This document shows, one piece after another, positions 1 through 5,114 of a stretch of DNA of 5,453 nucleotides. Source of the DNA: Nitrososphaerales archaeon TH5888. GTDB lineage: Archaea; Thermoproteota; Nitrososphaeria; Nitrososphaerales; Nitrososphaeraceae. The position numbers were made by a program, and so were the translations under genes. Under the pieces are notes generated by a model that saw nothing but the letters and a program-made list of their open reading frames with translations, searched no databases and was not told where the DNA came from. Numbering within the stretch: position 1 is the stretch's first letter; each line of letters begins with the position of its first letter. Where the stretch lies: positions 1-5,453 of the forward strand of contig JAATVN010000105.1 in NCBI GenBank assembly GCA_014523595.1, given 5' to 3'.

Positions 1-27
1 AAACCGGATTTTTCAACTGAATAAGGA

Positions 28-40
28 TTTAATTATAATT
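28..40 (+). promoter_or_regulatory. Archaeal TATA-like promoter for the DUF99 gene
   Basis: The AT-only stretch TTTAATTATAATT is centred about 28 bp before the TTG start at 63. That is the usual TATA-to-transcription-start distance in archaea, so the mRNA would begin at or within a base or two of the start codon. There is no Shine-Dalgarno-like sequence between the box and the start. The call rests on position and composition only; in AT-rich DNA such boxes also occur by chance. Confidence 0.45.
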
Positions 41-62
41 TGAGTGCAATAGTAGTACATAG

Positions 63-629
63 TTGGTTCGATTTCATAATAACAAGAAGGGAATTAGAAT
101 TCTTGCAATTGCAGAAAGTTTTCAAAAACAGGATAGGAAATCAATTTTGGCAGGCATTGTTATGCGACGTGATCTAGTAGTTGATGGTATCATATATGCA
201 GATACAATTGTAGGTGGAAATGATGGCACTAATAAAGTTCTTTCAATGATTGATAGTCTGGGCAGAACTGATATCAACTGTGTTCTCCTAGGAGGATTAA
301 TAATCAGTTTATTCAATATTATTAGTGGTAAACATATTAATGAAATAACTGGTATACCAGTAATTGCCATTTCATACAGAAGATCCTCTGGATTGAAGAG
401 CTCTATTCATGGCATGCCCCAGTACCAAAAAATTAAGGATTATTTGAAACTTGAAGAGCGAAAACCGTTGAGGTTGTGGACTGGAAAAACAATATATGTT
501 CGTCATTGGGGGCTCGAATTTTCTGATGCTTCGAATTTGCTAAATTCACTAGTAATCCAAGGTGCTAAACCAGAACCACTACGAGTAGCTACACTAGCGG
601 CAAGGGCTTATCGAAATTATTCTCGGTAA
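63..629 (+). CDS. DUF99 / UPF0215 family protein (endonuclease dU-like)
   Basis: This 188-residue protein has the usual length and full motif series of the archaeal DUF99/UPF0215 family. It has KGIRILAIAESF at residues 9-20, a LAGIVMRRDLVVDG block at 29-42, VGG-D-T at 50-56, TGIPVIAISY at 96-105, TGKTIYVRHWG near 140-150, and the C-terminal signature PEPLRVATLAARAY. The family is structurally related to endonuclease V, and some databases name it endonuclease dU, implying cleavage of deaminated or uracil-containing DNA. That activity is family knowledge, not something visible here, and I cannot assign the catalytic residues. The start is TTG at 63: the codon just before it is a TAG stop in frame, and the first in-frame ATG (residue 34) would cut into the conserved core. 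A TATA-like box about 28 bp upstream fits a leaderless transcript. It converges on the next gene across 69 bp. Confidence 0.88.
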   Translation: MVRFHNNKKGIRILAIAESFQKQDRKSILAGIVMRRDLVVDGIIYADTIVGGNDGTNKVLSMIDSLGRTDINCVLLGGLIISLFNIISGKHINEITGIPVIAISYRRSSGLKSSIHGMPQYQKIKDYLKLEERKPLRLWTGKTIYVRHWGLEFSDASNLLNSLVIQGAKPEPLRVATLAARAYRNYSR

Positions 630-698
630 ACCAAGACAAAAATATATTCTTATAGATTCCAATGATTGATACCAAGTTGCAATTATGGATCGATTTTA

Positions 699-905
699 TT
701 AACTCCCTTCCTTAGATTTTGACGCTGATTTCGGCGTATAGCGTACGTAGGCGTCATAAAAAATTTCGTTTCCATGACCTGTTACCGTATGCAAAAAAGA
801 GATATCCATCACAACCTTTGTTTCATTCTCTAAAAAATGATTAATATCCTGCTCAAGGCCATGCGGTTCATAAGACCTAAAAAATTTTATTCTTTCCTTT
901 GGCAT
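699..905 (-). CDS. Small Cse60-like protein
   Basis: A 68-residue soluble protein whose pattern resembles the Cse60 family of very short proteins, named after a Bacillus sporulation product. It has an N-terminal strand (RIKFFRSYE, residues 5-13), a helix of the form GLEQDINHFLENE (16-28), a strand with KVVMDISFLHT (30-40), and a last strand with YDAYVRYT (50-57). The tail is short, polar and rich in Lys and Ser. The fit is by overall shape and the LE-x-x-I-N-x-FL pattern, so it is moderate. The biochemical role of this family is unknown to me, and a sporulation role makes no sense in an archaeon. The start is ATG at 905. The gene lies downstream of the DUF6659-like gene on the same strand, 126 bp away and with its own possible promoter. 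Confidence 0.7.
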   Translation of the reverse strand: MPKERIKFFRSYEPHGLEQDINHFLENETKVVMDISFLHTVTGHGNEIFYDAYVRYTPKSASKSKEGS

Positions 906-930
906 ATTTTGTTATAATGGAAAAAAGAGG

Positions 931-938
931 AGTATATC
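931..938 (-). promoter_or_regulatory. Possible TATA box for the Cse60-like gene
   Basis: On the minus strand GATATACT lies 26-33 bp before the ATG at 905, inside a longer AT-rich run (AATAATATTGATATA). The spacing fits leaderless transcription. A second AT-rich element (TTATAA) only about 6-13 bp before the ATG is too close to drive a full-length message. Confidence 0.35.
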
Positions 939-1031
939 AATATTATTAAAAAACTGGGCTAATCTAGCCTTTATTAATTTTGAATTCATTTGTACAAGAA
1001 TTACTACAAAACTATTGTGTTTGGATACGGA

Positions 1032-1439
1032 CTACGCTCTATTCAATAATTCCTTTTCTTTTTCTTTTACTATCGGTTTTACTTTGTTCATAATTATGTG
1101 GTGAAAATTCTTTGTAGTTACGTCCAGTGTAAAAATTATGACAAAGCACAAGTGATTTCTAGAATCAGTTATTGGTATTGTAATCCTCAATAATTTTTCA
1201 TAGCTTGAGCATGTATAATCGATTTTACCGAGAACCGACTGCCATCTTATTCTCGTGTACTGTCTAGTAACAGCCGCAAGTGCATACTGAGCAGTTTGTT
1301 CTTCATTTAGCAATGGTTTAATTCCTTTTCTTTCATACAAAGCCAGTATTGTTCCGTGGTGATCAACAATTGCTGCAAACCTGATATTTTTATCAGATTT
1401 CGCTATTGTTTCACAAAATGATTTGAAGAAATTTGTCAC
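1032..1439 (-). CDS. DUF6659-like (thaumarchaeal, possibly roadblock-like) protein
   Basis: This 135-residue protein matches my recollection of the thaumarchaeal DUF6659 family. It has an N-terminal helix followed by NIRFAAIVDHHGTILALYERKG (residues 18-39), then KPLLNEEQ (41-48), a helix with several basic residues (50-66), LGKIDYTCSSYEKLL (70-84), ITIPI, and a hydrophobic strand FVIIFTLDV near 105. A strand-turn-strand reading IVDHHGTILA is typical of roadblock/profilin-like sensory or scaffold folds, but that assignment is inference. The role is unknown. Thaumarchaea often carry several copies. The start is GTG at 1437-1439: an in-frame TAG lies four codons upstream and a TATA box is centred about 26 bp before it, so the GTG is well supported. 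It is divergent from the nucleotidase-like gene. The C-terminus is a lysine- and glutamate-rich helix with no membrane segment. Confidence 0.75.
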   Translation of the reverse strand: MTNFFKSFCETIAKSDKNIRFAAIVDHHGTILALYERKGIKPLLNEEQTAQYALAAVTRQYTRIRWQSVLGKIDYTCSSYEKLLRITIPITDSRNHLCFVIIFTLDVTTKNFHHIIMNKVKPIVKEKEKELLNRA

Positions 1440-1458
1440 AGGTAGAAACTAAATTTTC

Positions 1459-1471
1459 CGATATAATAAAG
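1459..1471 (-). promoter_or_regulatory. TATA box for the DUF6659-like gene
   Basis: On the minus strand CTTTATTATATCG contains TTTATTATAT, centred about 26 bp upstream of the GTG start at 1439. This matches the archaeal TATA-to-start distance, so the transcript is expected to be leaderless. It is the clearest promoter in the window, and it supports the non-ATG start. Confidence 0.55.
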
Positions 1472-1540
1472 TTTAAGTAGGAACCTGATTTCTGGCTAAC
1501 TCTTATTTAAGATTAAATCGTCATTGCAATTCAAAAAAAT

Positions 1541-1553
1541 AAATAAGATATTT
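1541..1553 (+). promoter_or_regulatory. TATA-like promoter for the nucleotidase-like gene
   Basis: AAATAAGATATTT lies just after an A-run (CAAAAAAAT) that could act as the TFB recognition element. Its centre is about 26 bp before the GTG at 1573 and about 35 bp before the ATG at 1582. Transcription would therefore start at or next to the GTG. It shares the short divergent region with the promoter at 1459-1471. Confidence 0.5.
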
Positions 1554-1572
1554 TTCAACTTACTCAAATACG

Positions 1573-2136
1573 GTGCGTAACATGGCTTCTAAAAGAAAAC
1601 TTGCAATTGACTTGGATTCAGTACTTGCAGACACTATGGTTATTTGGGTTGAAGAATTCAACAAACGGAACAATTCGAGTATAACCAAAGACAATATTAT
1701 TTCATGGGACATATCAAAAATTCTTGACATTTCTATTACCGAGGTTTCGGACATTTTTACATATATCTGGGATAAGCGCTGGATAGATATTCCTTCAACA
1801 GAACCTTCTATTGGTAATATAGTGTCTAATCTTCATAATAAAGGATTCAGAATTTCCATTTTGACAAAAAGATATAGAACTTCTGTGAGTAATGTCATAA
1901 AATGGTTGGATTTACACAAGATTCACTGCGATGATCTCATGTTCGTATACGATGATGCCCCAAAGACAGATTATCCGTTTGATATTCTAGTCGATGACGC
2001 ACCTATAAATTTTAGCGATTTAGTACAGCCCAGAATTGGAATACTATTTAATCAGCCGTGGAACAAGAATTTTTCATGGCCAGTCAGAATTGACGCATTG
2101 AGTGAAGTTATTAATATTATTAAATCATACGACTGA
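1573..2136 (+). CDS. HAD-superfamily 5'(3')-deoxyribonucleotidase-like protein (NT5C type)
   Basis: This protein of up to 187 residues has all four HAD phosphatase motifs. Motif I is IDLDSVLAD with nucleophile D13 and acid/base D15. Motif II is the Thr of ILTKR (T98). Motif III is the Lys in DDAPKTDYPFD (K131). Motif IV is ILVDDAP (D141, D142). A helical cap lies between motifs I and II (about 20-80). The order and size fit the cytosolic NT5C deoxyribonucleotidase family, which removes phosphate from (deoxy)nucleoside monophosphates; the actual substrate cannot be read from the sequence. Two starts are possible. GTG at 1573 sits where the promoter predicts a leaderless start. ATG at 1582 (MASKRK) has a GGTG six bases upstream that could pair with 16S rRNA. 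The catalytic core is unaffected by the choice. No partner gene follows closely; the next gene begins 168 bp later with its own promoter. Confidence 0.85.
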   Translation: MRNMASKRKLAIDLDSVLADTMVIWVEEFNKRNNSSITKDNIISWDISKILDISITEVSDIFTYIWDKRWIDIPSTEPSIGNIVSNLHNKGFRISILTKRYRTSVSNVIKWLDLHKIHCDDLMFVYDDAPKTDYPFDILVDDAPINFSDLVQPRIGILFNQPWNKNFSWPVRIDALSEVINIIKSYD

Positions 2137-2227
2137 AGTCTGCTAAGCCAGAAATTATCAATTACTGTTTTGAAGACACATTTTGGTGTCCTGAACAGAA
2201 ATTTTAAGGTTAAATCATTGCTATAAT

Positions 2228-2278
2228 CTTACTTTGTTACTCGAATTATTTAACTCAATCAAGTAAACAAAGATTAAG
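2228..2278. repeat. Imperfect inverted repeat upstream of the NUDIX gene
   Basis: The left arm CTTACTTTGTTACTCGA (2228-2244) and the right arm TCAAGTAAACAAAGATTAAG (2259-2278) are near reverse complements. The complement of the right arm reads CTTAATCTTTGTTTACTTGA, differing by small insertions and one base change. The spacer is 14 bases and AT-rich. The right arm runs into the likely TATA element (GATTAAGTATC, about 28 bp before the ATG at 2305). It could be a regulator site for the NUDIX-dehydratase unit, or simply chance in AT-rich DNA. Confidence 0.35.
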
Positions 2279-2282
2279 TATC
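2272..2282 (+). promoter_or_regulatory. Weak TATA-like element for the NUDIX-dehydratase unit
   Basis: GATTAAGTATC is centred about 28 bp before the ATG at 2305, the same spacing seen for other genes here, but it is a poorer TATA match. A second AT-rich element, GCTATAATCTT (about 2220-2230), lies further upstream and could give a message with a leader of roughly 50 bases. Confidence 0.3.
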
Positions 2283-2304
2283 TTCAGATTAAATTCTAAT
2301 TGAA

Positions 2305-2898
2305 ATGGATCAACACATTATAACTGGCAGCAGCAAACTTTACTCCGGAAAAGTATCGATCCGATTGGATAAGTATTACTTGGGAGATAGGATCATAGAA
2401 AAAGAAATAGTTGAACATTCAGATTCCGTAGGGATAATCGCATTAGACAACAAGGAAAATATTATACTGGTGGAACAATTTCGAATAGCTGCCAGAAATA
2501 GTCTGCTAGAAATTCCTGCCGGTAAAATTGAAAAAGGCGAAACCCCTGAAGATGCGGCATTACGCGAAATGAACGAAGAAATAGGTTACACGGGAAGATT
2601 GACACCTTTATTTCAGTGTTATCTCGCTCCTGGTTATGATACTGAAAAAATGTATTTCTTCTTGGCCTCAAACCTGAAAATTTCGAAAAAAAGACTTACA
2701 CCGGATGAAGATGAACAAATAAAGATTAAACGAATGACATTGAGTTCTGCTCTAAAAAGATGTATTTCTGGAAAAATAATCGATTGTAAAACTATCGCGG
2801 CAATTAATATGATATTGAATTCTAAAAATAAATTGGTTAGGAACATGTTCATACGGGCCTATCTCAGGAATGAAAAGTCTATAAAACAAGGAAGATAA
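2305..2898 (+). CDS. NUDIX hydrolase, ADP-ribose pyrophosphatase-like
   Basis: This 197-residue protein has a complete Nudix box, GX5EX7REUXEEXGU, at residues 73-95: G73, E79, R87-E88, E91-E92 and G94 are all present, with E88, E91 and E92 as the expected metal ligands. The lead-in EQFRIAARNSLLEIPAGK (57-74) and the proline of LAPGYDTEK (P109), about 15 residues after the box, are hallmarks of the ADP-ribose pyrophosphatase subgroup. That subgroup hydrolyses ADP-ribose or related nucleotide sugars to AMP and a sugar phosphate. An N-terminal β region (about 10-40) fits the dimerisation domain of that subgroup. The C-terminal 30 residues are basic and lie beyond the fold. The carbinolamine dehydratase gene starts 8 bp after the stop, so the two are probably one transcript. 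Other Nudix substrates cannot be excluded. Confidence 0.9.
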   Translation: MDQHIITGSSKLYSGKVSIRLDKYYLGDRIIEKEIVEHSDSVGIIALDNKENIILVEQFRIAARNSLLEIPAGKIEKGETPEDAALREMNEEIGYTGRLTPLFQCYLAPGYDTEKMYFFLASNLKISKKRLTPDEDEQIKIKRMTLSSALKRCISGKIIDCKTIAAINMILNSKNKLVRNMFIRAYLRNEKSIKQGR

Positions 2899-2906
2899 TA
2901 TCACTC

Positions 2907-3203
2907 ATGTCTCAACCAAAATACAAGAAATTATCGGGAAATGAATTAGATGAGACCGTCAGGACTCTGAGAGGATGGGAATTAAAAGATGGAAAATTGC
3001 AAAAGTCTTTTAAATTTGCAAACTTTATCGAGGCATTTGGTTTCATGACAAGGATAGCTTTAGAGGCCGAAAAAATCAACCATCATCCTGAATGGTCAAA
3101 TGTTTATGATACTGTTAAAGTTAGACTGAGTACTCACGATGCAGATGGAATCACGGATTACGATATCAAGCTTGCAAATATCATAGACCGGACTAGGGCG
3201 TAG
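2907..3203 (+). CDS. 4a-hydroxytetrahydrobiopterin (pterin-4a-carbinolamine) dehydratase
   Basis: At 98 residues this has the standard length of the PCD/DCoH family, and it keeps the active-site signature. EKINHHPEWSNVY (55-67) gives H59 and H60, and LSTHD (74-78) gives H77. D86 in TDYDIKLA matches the acidic residue near the C-terminus. These positions parallel the three histidines and the aspartate of the mammalian enzyme. It also has the usual opening pattern, LRGWELKDGKLQKSFKF (21-37). The enzyme dehydrates 4a-hydroxytetrahydropterin to quinonoid dihydropterin, recycling the cofactor of aromatic amino-acid hydroxylases. I see no such hydroxylase in this window, so the physiological substrate here is open. 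It follows the NUDIX gene by 8 bp and has no promoter of its own that I can see. No strong ribosome-binding site precedes the ATG; a GGAAG lies about 13 bases upstream. Confidence 0.95.
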   Translation: MSQPKYKKLSGNELDETVRTLRGWELKDGKLQKSFKFANFIEAFGFMTRIALEAEKINHHPEWSNVYDTVKVRLSTHDADGITDYDIKLANIIDRTRA

Positions 3204-3533
3204 TACGATACCAAGTGCGCACTAAATGAAAATGTTGTAACTCATTATCGTAACTAAAACTACCAATATGATGGATGTTACCCCGAATAGATTTGTTTCT
3301 ATAAGTTTTGAGGTATTCATATTCTAAATTAAAGAATAGTTATCTTGCTGTGCATTTATTATGGGTTTACGAATTGAGTGCCAAAATGTGAATTTATTTC
3401 AATTAGTTTAAGTTGATGTCATAAATTGAGTAATCATAATAATTATGAATTATCGGCTTGAGTAAATGTTCTAGATTTCAAGATTAATATTAGTAAGAAC
3501 TATAATTAATCGATGAATACATATTAACACGGA
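3204..3533. other. 330-bp low-coding interval
   Basis: Between the ends of the dehydratase (+) and the next minus-strand gene there is no long reading frame. The interval holds the candidate tiny membrane protein at 3222-3320 (-), a 10-bp perfect palindrome AGTGCGCACT (3214-3223), and an odd-centred palindrome TCATAATAATTATGA (3434-3448). The remainder, about 3365-3533, is AT-rich with many stops in all frames. I saw no RNA gene or clear terminator in it. Confidence 0.6.
3222..3320 (-). CDS. Candidate 32-residue single-pass membrane protein
   Basis: A minus-strand frame from ATG (3318-3320) to TAG (3222-3224) encodes 32 residues. A polar N-terminus, MNTSKLIETN, is followed by about 22 mostly hydrophobic residues (LFGVTSIILVVLVTIMSYNI and on to the end) that could form one transmembrane helix. 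An in-frame TAG lies two codons upstream, so this is the only start. An AT-rich CATAATAAAT about 33-43 bp upstream could serve as a promoter with a leader of roughly ten bases. I recognise no family. Small one-helix proteins are common in thaumarchaeal genomes, but a frame this short arises easily by chance, so this is a candidate only. Its stop codon overlaps the AGTGCGCACT palindrome. Confidence 0.3.
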   Translation of the reverse strand: MNTSKLIETNLFGVTSIILVVLVTIMSYNIFI

Positions 3534-4019
3534 CTAACTGTTATCTTTGTCATTGATTAGCAACACTTCTTGCATTAGCCAATCGCAAAATTTTTTCACA
3601 TTCTCGTCAATCCTACACCAAAGATGTATCGAACCTGGTAAAATTTCTATCCTGCCTTGAGGAGTAAGAATCTTCAACCCTTCCTTACCTTCGTACATAT
3701 AAGCATCTTGTGGTGTCACACTTCCTAAGAACTCAATGGCCTTTTGTTTGATGCTTTCTCGAGGTATCGGAAAACGCCTCCGGAACTTATCAACCACCAA
3801 GCCCAAATTTTCTGCACCATAATCTTCTACATCGTAAATTTTTTTCGGATCTGGAAAATGCATGTTTAAGGTTACATGATATCTTGATCCAGTGAATTCA
3901 GACAATTGATTTACAAGTTGGTATGCATTATTCGGGCTTTTCTTTAACGATTTTTGAATTTCGCTTTTGTGATACTTAATGTTAAATAATAAATCTGAAT
4001 ACAAATCAGAAAAACTCAT
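3534..4019 (-). CDS. Conserved-looking hypothetical protein, 161 residues
   Basis: I do not recognise this protein. It looks soluble, with no signal peptide or membrane helix. Residues 1-45 are mostly helical and polar (LYSDLLFNIKYHKSEIQKSLKK, then AYQLVNQLSEF). A strand with RYHVTLNMHFPDP follows (46-58). Then come a basic stretch, VVDKFRRRFPIPRESIKQKA (75-94), a glycine-containing β region (GKEGLKILTPQGRIEILPGSIHLWCRID, about 110-138), and a closing amphipathic helix (ENVKKFCDWLMQEVLL). The mix of structure and the sensible amino-acid composition argue for a real gene. The start is ATG at 4019, with an AT-rich TATA element about 28 bp upstream. It is divergent from the gene at 4195. Two Cys (in HLWCRID and KKFCDW) are too few and too spread to suggest a metal site. 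Confidence 0.75.
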   Translation of the reverse strand: MSFSDLYSDLLFNIKYHKSEIQKSLKKSPNNAYQLVNQLSEFTGSRYHVTLNMHFPDPKKIYDVEDYGAENLGLVVDKFRRRFPIPRESIKQKAIEFLGSVTPQDAYMYEGKEGLKILTPQGRIEILPGSIHLWCRIDENVKKFCDWLMQEVLLINDKDNS

Positions 4020-4041
4020 TTGTTGAATAAAAACGTCACAT

Positions 4042-4054
4042 TAAATAAATTATT
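4042..4054 (-). promoter_or_regulatory. TATA box for the 161-residue hypothetical gene
   Basis: On the minus strand AATAATTTATTTA is centred about 28 bp before the ATG at 4019. No Shine-Dalgarno sequence is seen in the intervening ATGTGACG...CAACAA stretch. This fits the leaderless pattern of the neighbouring genes. Confidence 0.5.
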
Positions 4055-4165
4055 CTACTGTATTTGTCATTAACGCAAAATAAAACATTTCCGTTGAATA
4101 TCCCATTAATGTTTGATTTCAGTCATAACCCTCGATATCGGTACAAGTACTGACGACACTTAAAT

Positions 4166-4176
4166 CTTATTTAGTA
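4166..4176 (+). promoter_or_regulatory. TATA box for the 206-residue hypothetical gene
   Basis: CTTATTTAGTA (in ACTTAAATCTTATTTAG) is centred about 25 bp before the ATG at 4195. The bases between it and the start (TATCATAACACAATCAT) carry no Shine-Dalgarno sequence, so a leaderless message is likely. Confidence 0.5.
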
Positions 4177-4194
4177 ATATCATAACACAATCAT

Positions 4195-4815
4195 ATGTTC
4201 GCAACCGATTCTAGTTCTGAGCGTGCTACAAGTATTGAAGATTATCAATATACATGTACCGAATTTATTACAGACATTAGTAGAGACTATAAAGATTGGG
4301 TGGATAGATATCAATTAAGCAATGAAGAATCATCCAAAAGAAAAGAATCCATCGATAATGTCGTTACAACCACTAATAACTGGATAAGAAACTTTTGTAA
4401 TACTATAAAGAAGGTTGACATAGTTATGAATGACGGTATAAACAAAATGGCCGAAAACACGGCCGGCTACCCGTTTCATTTTGAGGTTTCTGTAAATTCA
4501 GTGAAAAGATATTCAAAACACAGCCAAGGTACGGTGGCCCTGAGAATAAACGCTATACCTCAAGAGGGGAGACTGGTTAGATTAGGAAAGTATAGCAAGA
4601 ATGAATTGTTTCTCATCTCATCGAGTTCCCCCGTATCACATACAGTAAGTGAGGAGAGTATGAACACCGTTGATATCCTGGATGACTTCATAACACTCGA
4701 TGCATCAAGTTGTGAAAAAGGCAGCATTGTTTCTATTACTATTATTGTCGAAGAGGTAAGAGATGATTATGTTTCCGAAAGTAGAGGGTATTCCACTATT
4801 ATCATGATCATTTGA
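4195..4815 (+). CDS. Hypothetical protein, 206 residues, helical N-half and β-rich C-half
   Basis: I do not recognise this protein. Residues 1-85 are polar and look helical, with charged heptad-like stretches (YQYTCTEFITDISRDYKDWVDRY, then EESSKRKESIDNVV and NNWIRNFCNTIKKVDIV). From about residue 92 the sequence alternates hydrophobic and polar residues as in β strands (FHFEVSVNSVKRY, TVALRINAIP, RLVRLGKY, ELFLISSSS), ending with SIVSITIIVEEV and a hydrophobic tail STIIMII. There is no signal peptide or clear membrane helix. The architecture suggests a helical region joined to a β domain, function unknown. The boundary coincides with a GC-rich hairpin in the DNA at 4449-4464. The ATG start at 4195 has a TATA box at the right distance. 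The gene stands alone, divergent from the 161-residue protein gene and followed by 203 bp before the tRNA. Confidence 0.75.
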   Translation: MFATDSSSERATSIEDYQYTCTEFITDISRDYKDWVDRYQLSNEESSKRKESIDNVVTTTNNWIRNFCNTIKKVDIVMNDGINKMAENTAGYPFHFEVSVNSVKRYSKHSQGTVALRINAIPQEGRLVRLGKYSKNELFLISSSSPVSHTVSEESMNTVDILDDFITLDASSCEKGSIVSITIIVEEVRDDYVSESRGYSTIIMII

Positions 4816-4877
4816 GTTAGTTACCAATTAAAGAGAGAAAAATCAATCGAACTTGTACGATACGAATTTGATGATTA

Positions 4878-4893
4878 GAATCATATATGATTC
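4878..4893. repeat. Perfect 16-bp palindrome
   Basis: GAATCATATATGATTC is a perfect palindrome lying 62 bp after the stop at 4815 and about 125 bp before the tRNA. Flanking bases extend it loosely (GATGA on the left at 4870-4874, and TCATC at 4892-4896, which overlaps the right arm). It is not followed by a T-tract, so it does not look like a terminator. A dimeric-regulator site or a chance AT-rich palindrome are both possible. Confidence 0.5.
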
Positions 4894-4984
4894 ATCCAAT
4901 ATACGGACACGTTACGCTTATTCTTAAACATCCTAGTTGTGGTGTTTCTGCAAAATACTGAATAGGATCTAAAGAAACAGTTAA

Positions 4985-5003
4985 AATAAGCAATATTTTT
5001 TTC
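4985..5003 (+). promoter_or_regulatory. Probable promoter of the tRNA-Gly gene
   Basis: AATAAGCAATATTTTTTTC is the AT-richest stretch before the tRNA. A TATA-like core (AATATTTT) is centred about 24 bp upstream of the mature 5' end, so the primary transcript would have a very short leader or none. Confidence 0.4.
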
Positions 5004-5018
5004 ATCACTAGAAGTCAT

Positions 5019-5093
5019 GCGACGGTCGTCCAGTTTGGTCTAGGACATCAGATTGCCAATCTGGTAACCCGGGTTCAAATCCCGGCCGTCGCA
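5019..5093 (+). tRNA. tRNA-Gly, anticodon GCC
   Basis: A full cloverleaf can be folded by eye in 75 bases. The acceptor stem GCGACGG/CCGTCGC is perfect over 7 bp, with discriminator A at 5093. The D stem is GTCC/GGAC (5028-5031 with 5043-5046), and its loop contains GG. The anticodon stem TCAGA/TCTGG (5048-5052 with 5060-5064) closes with one G-U pair. The anticodon loop is TTGCCAA with GCC at 5055-5057, reading GGC and GGU glycine codons. The variable loop is TAAC, and the T arm is CCGGG-TTCAAAT-CCCGG. CCA is not encoded, so it must be added after transcription, as is common in archaea. I see no intron. A T5 tract follows within six bases. Confidence 0.97.
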
Positions 5094-5098
5094 ATTAG

Positions 5099-5103
5099 TT
5101 TTT
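5099..5103 (+). terminator. T5 tract after tRNA-Gly
   Basis: TTTTT begins six bases after the discriminator base and lies before the stop of the converging gene. Short T-runs of this kind terminate archaeal RNA polymerase, so this is the likely end of the tRNA transcript. Confidence 0.5.
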
Positions 5104-5114
5104 CCGATAAAGGG

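Noticed and set aside
122..370. 82-codon minus-strand frame inside the DUF99 gene
   Set aside because: It is fully antisense to a protein with a clear family signature.
912..989. 25-codon minus-strand frame between the DUF6659-like and Cse60-like genes, as a possible leader peptide or small protein
   Set aside because: Its composition is unremarkable, it overlaps the likely promoter of the Cse60-like gene, and nothing marks its start.
1032..2136. Defence or toxin-antitoxin module formed by the small minus-strand proteins and the HAD protein
   Set aside because: The genes are divergent with separate promoters, and the families seen are housekeeping or of unknown role. Nothing in the sequence supports a defence function.
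2172..2187. GACAC-ATTTTG-GTGTC hairpin after the nucleotidase-like gene, as a terminator
   Set aside because: The stem is only 5 bp and is not followed by a T-tract; archaeal termination does not need such a hairpin.
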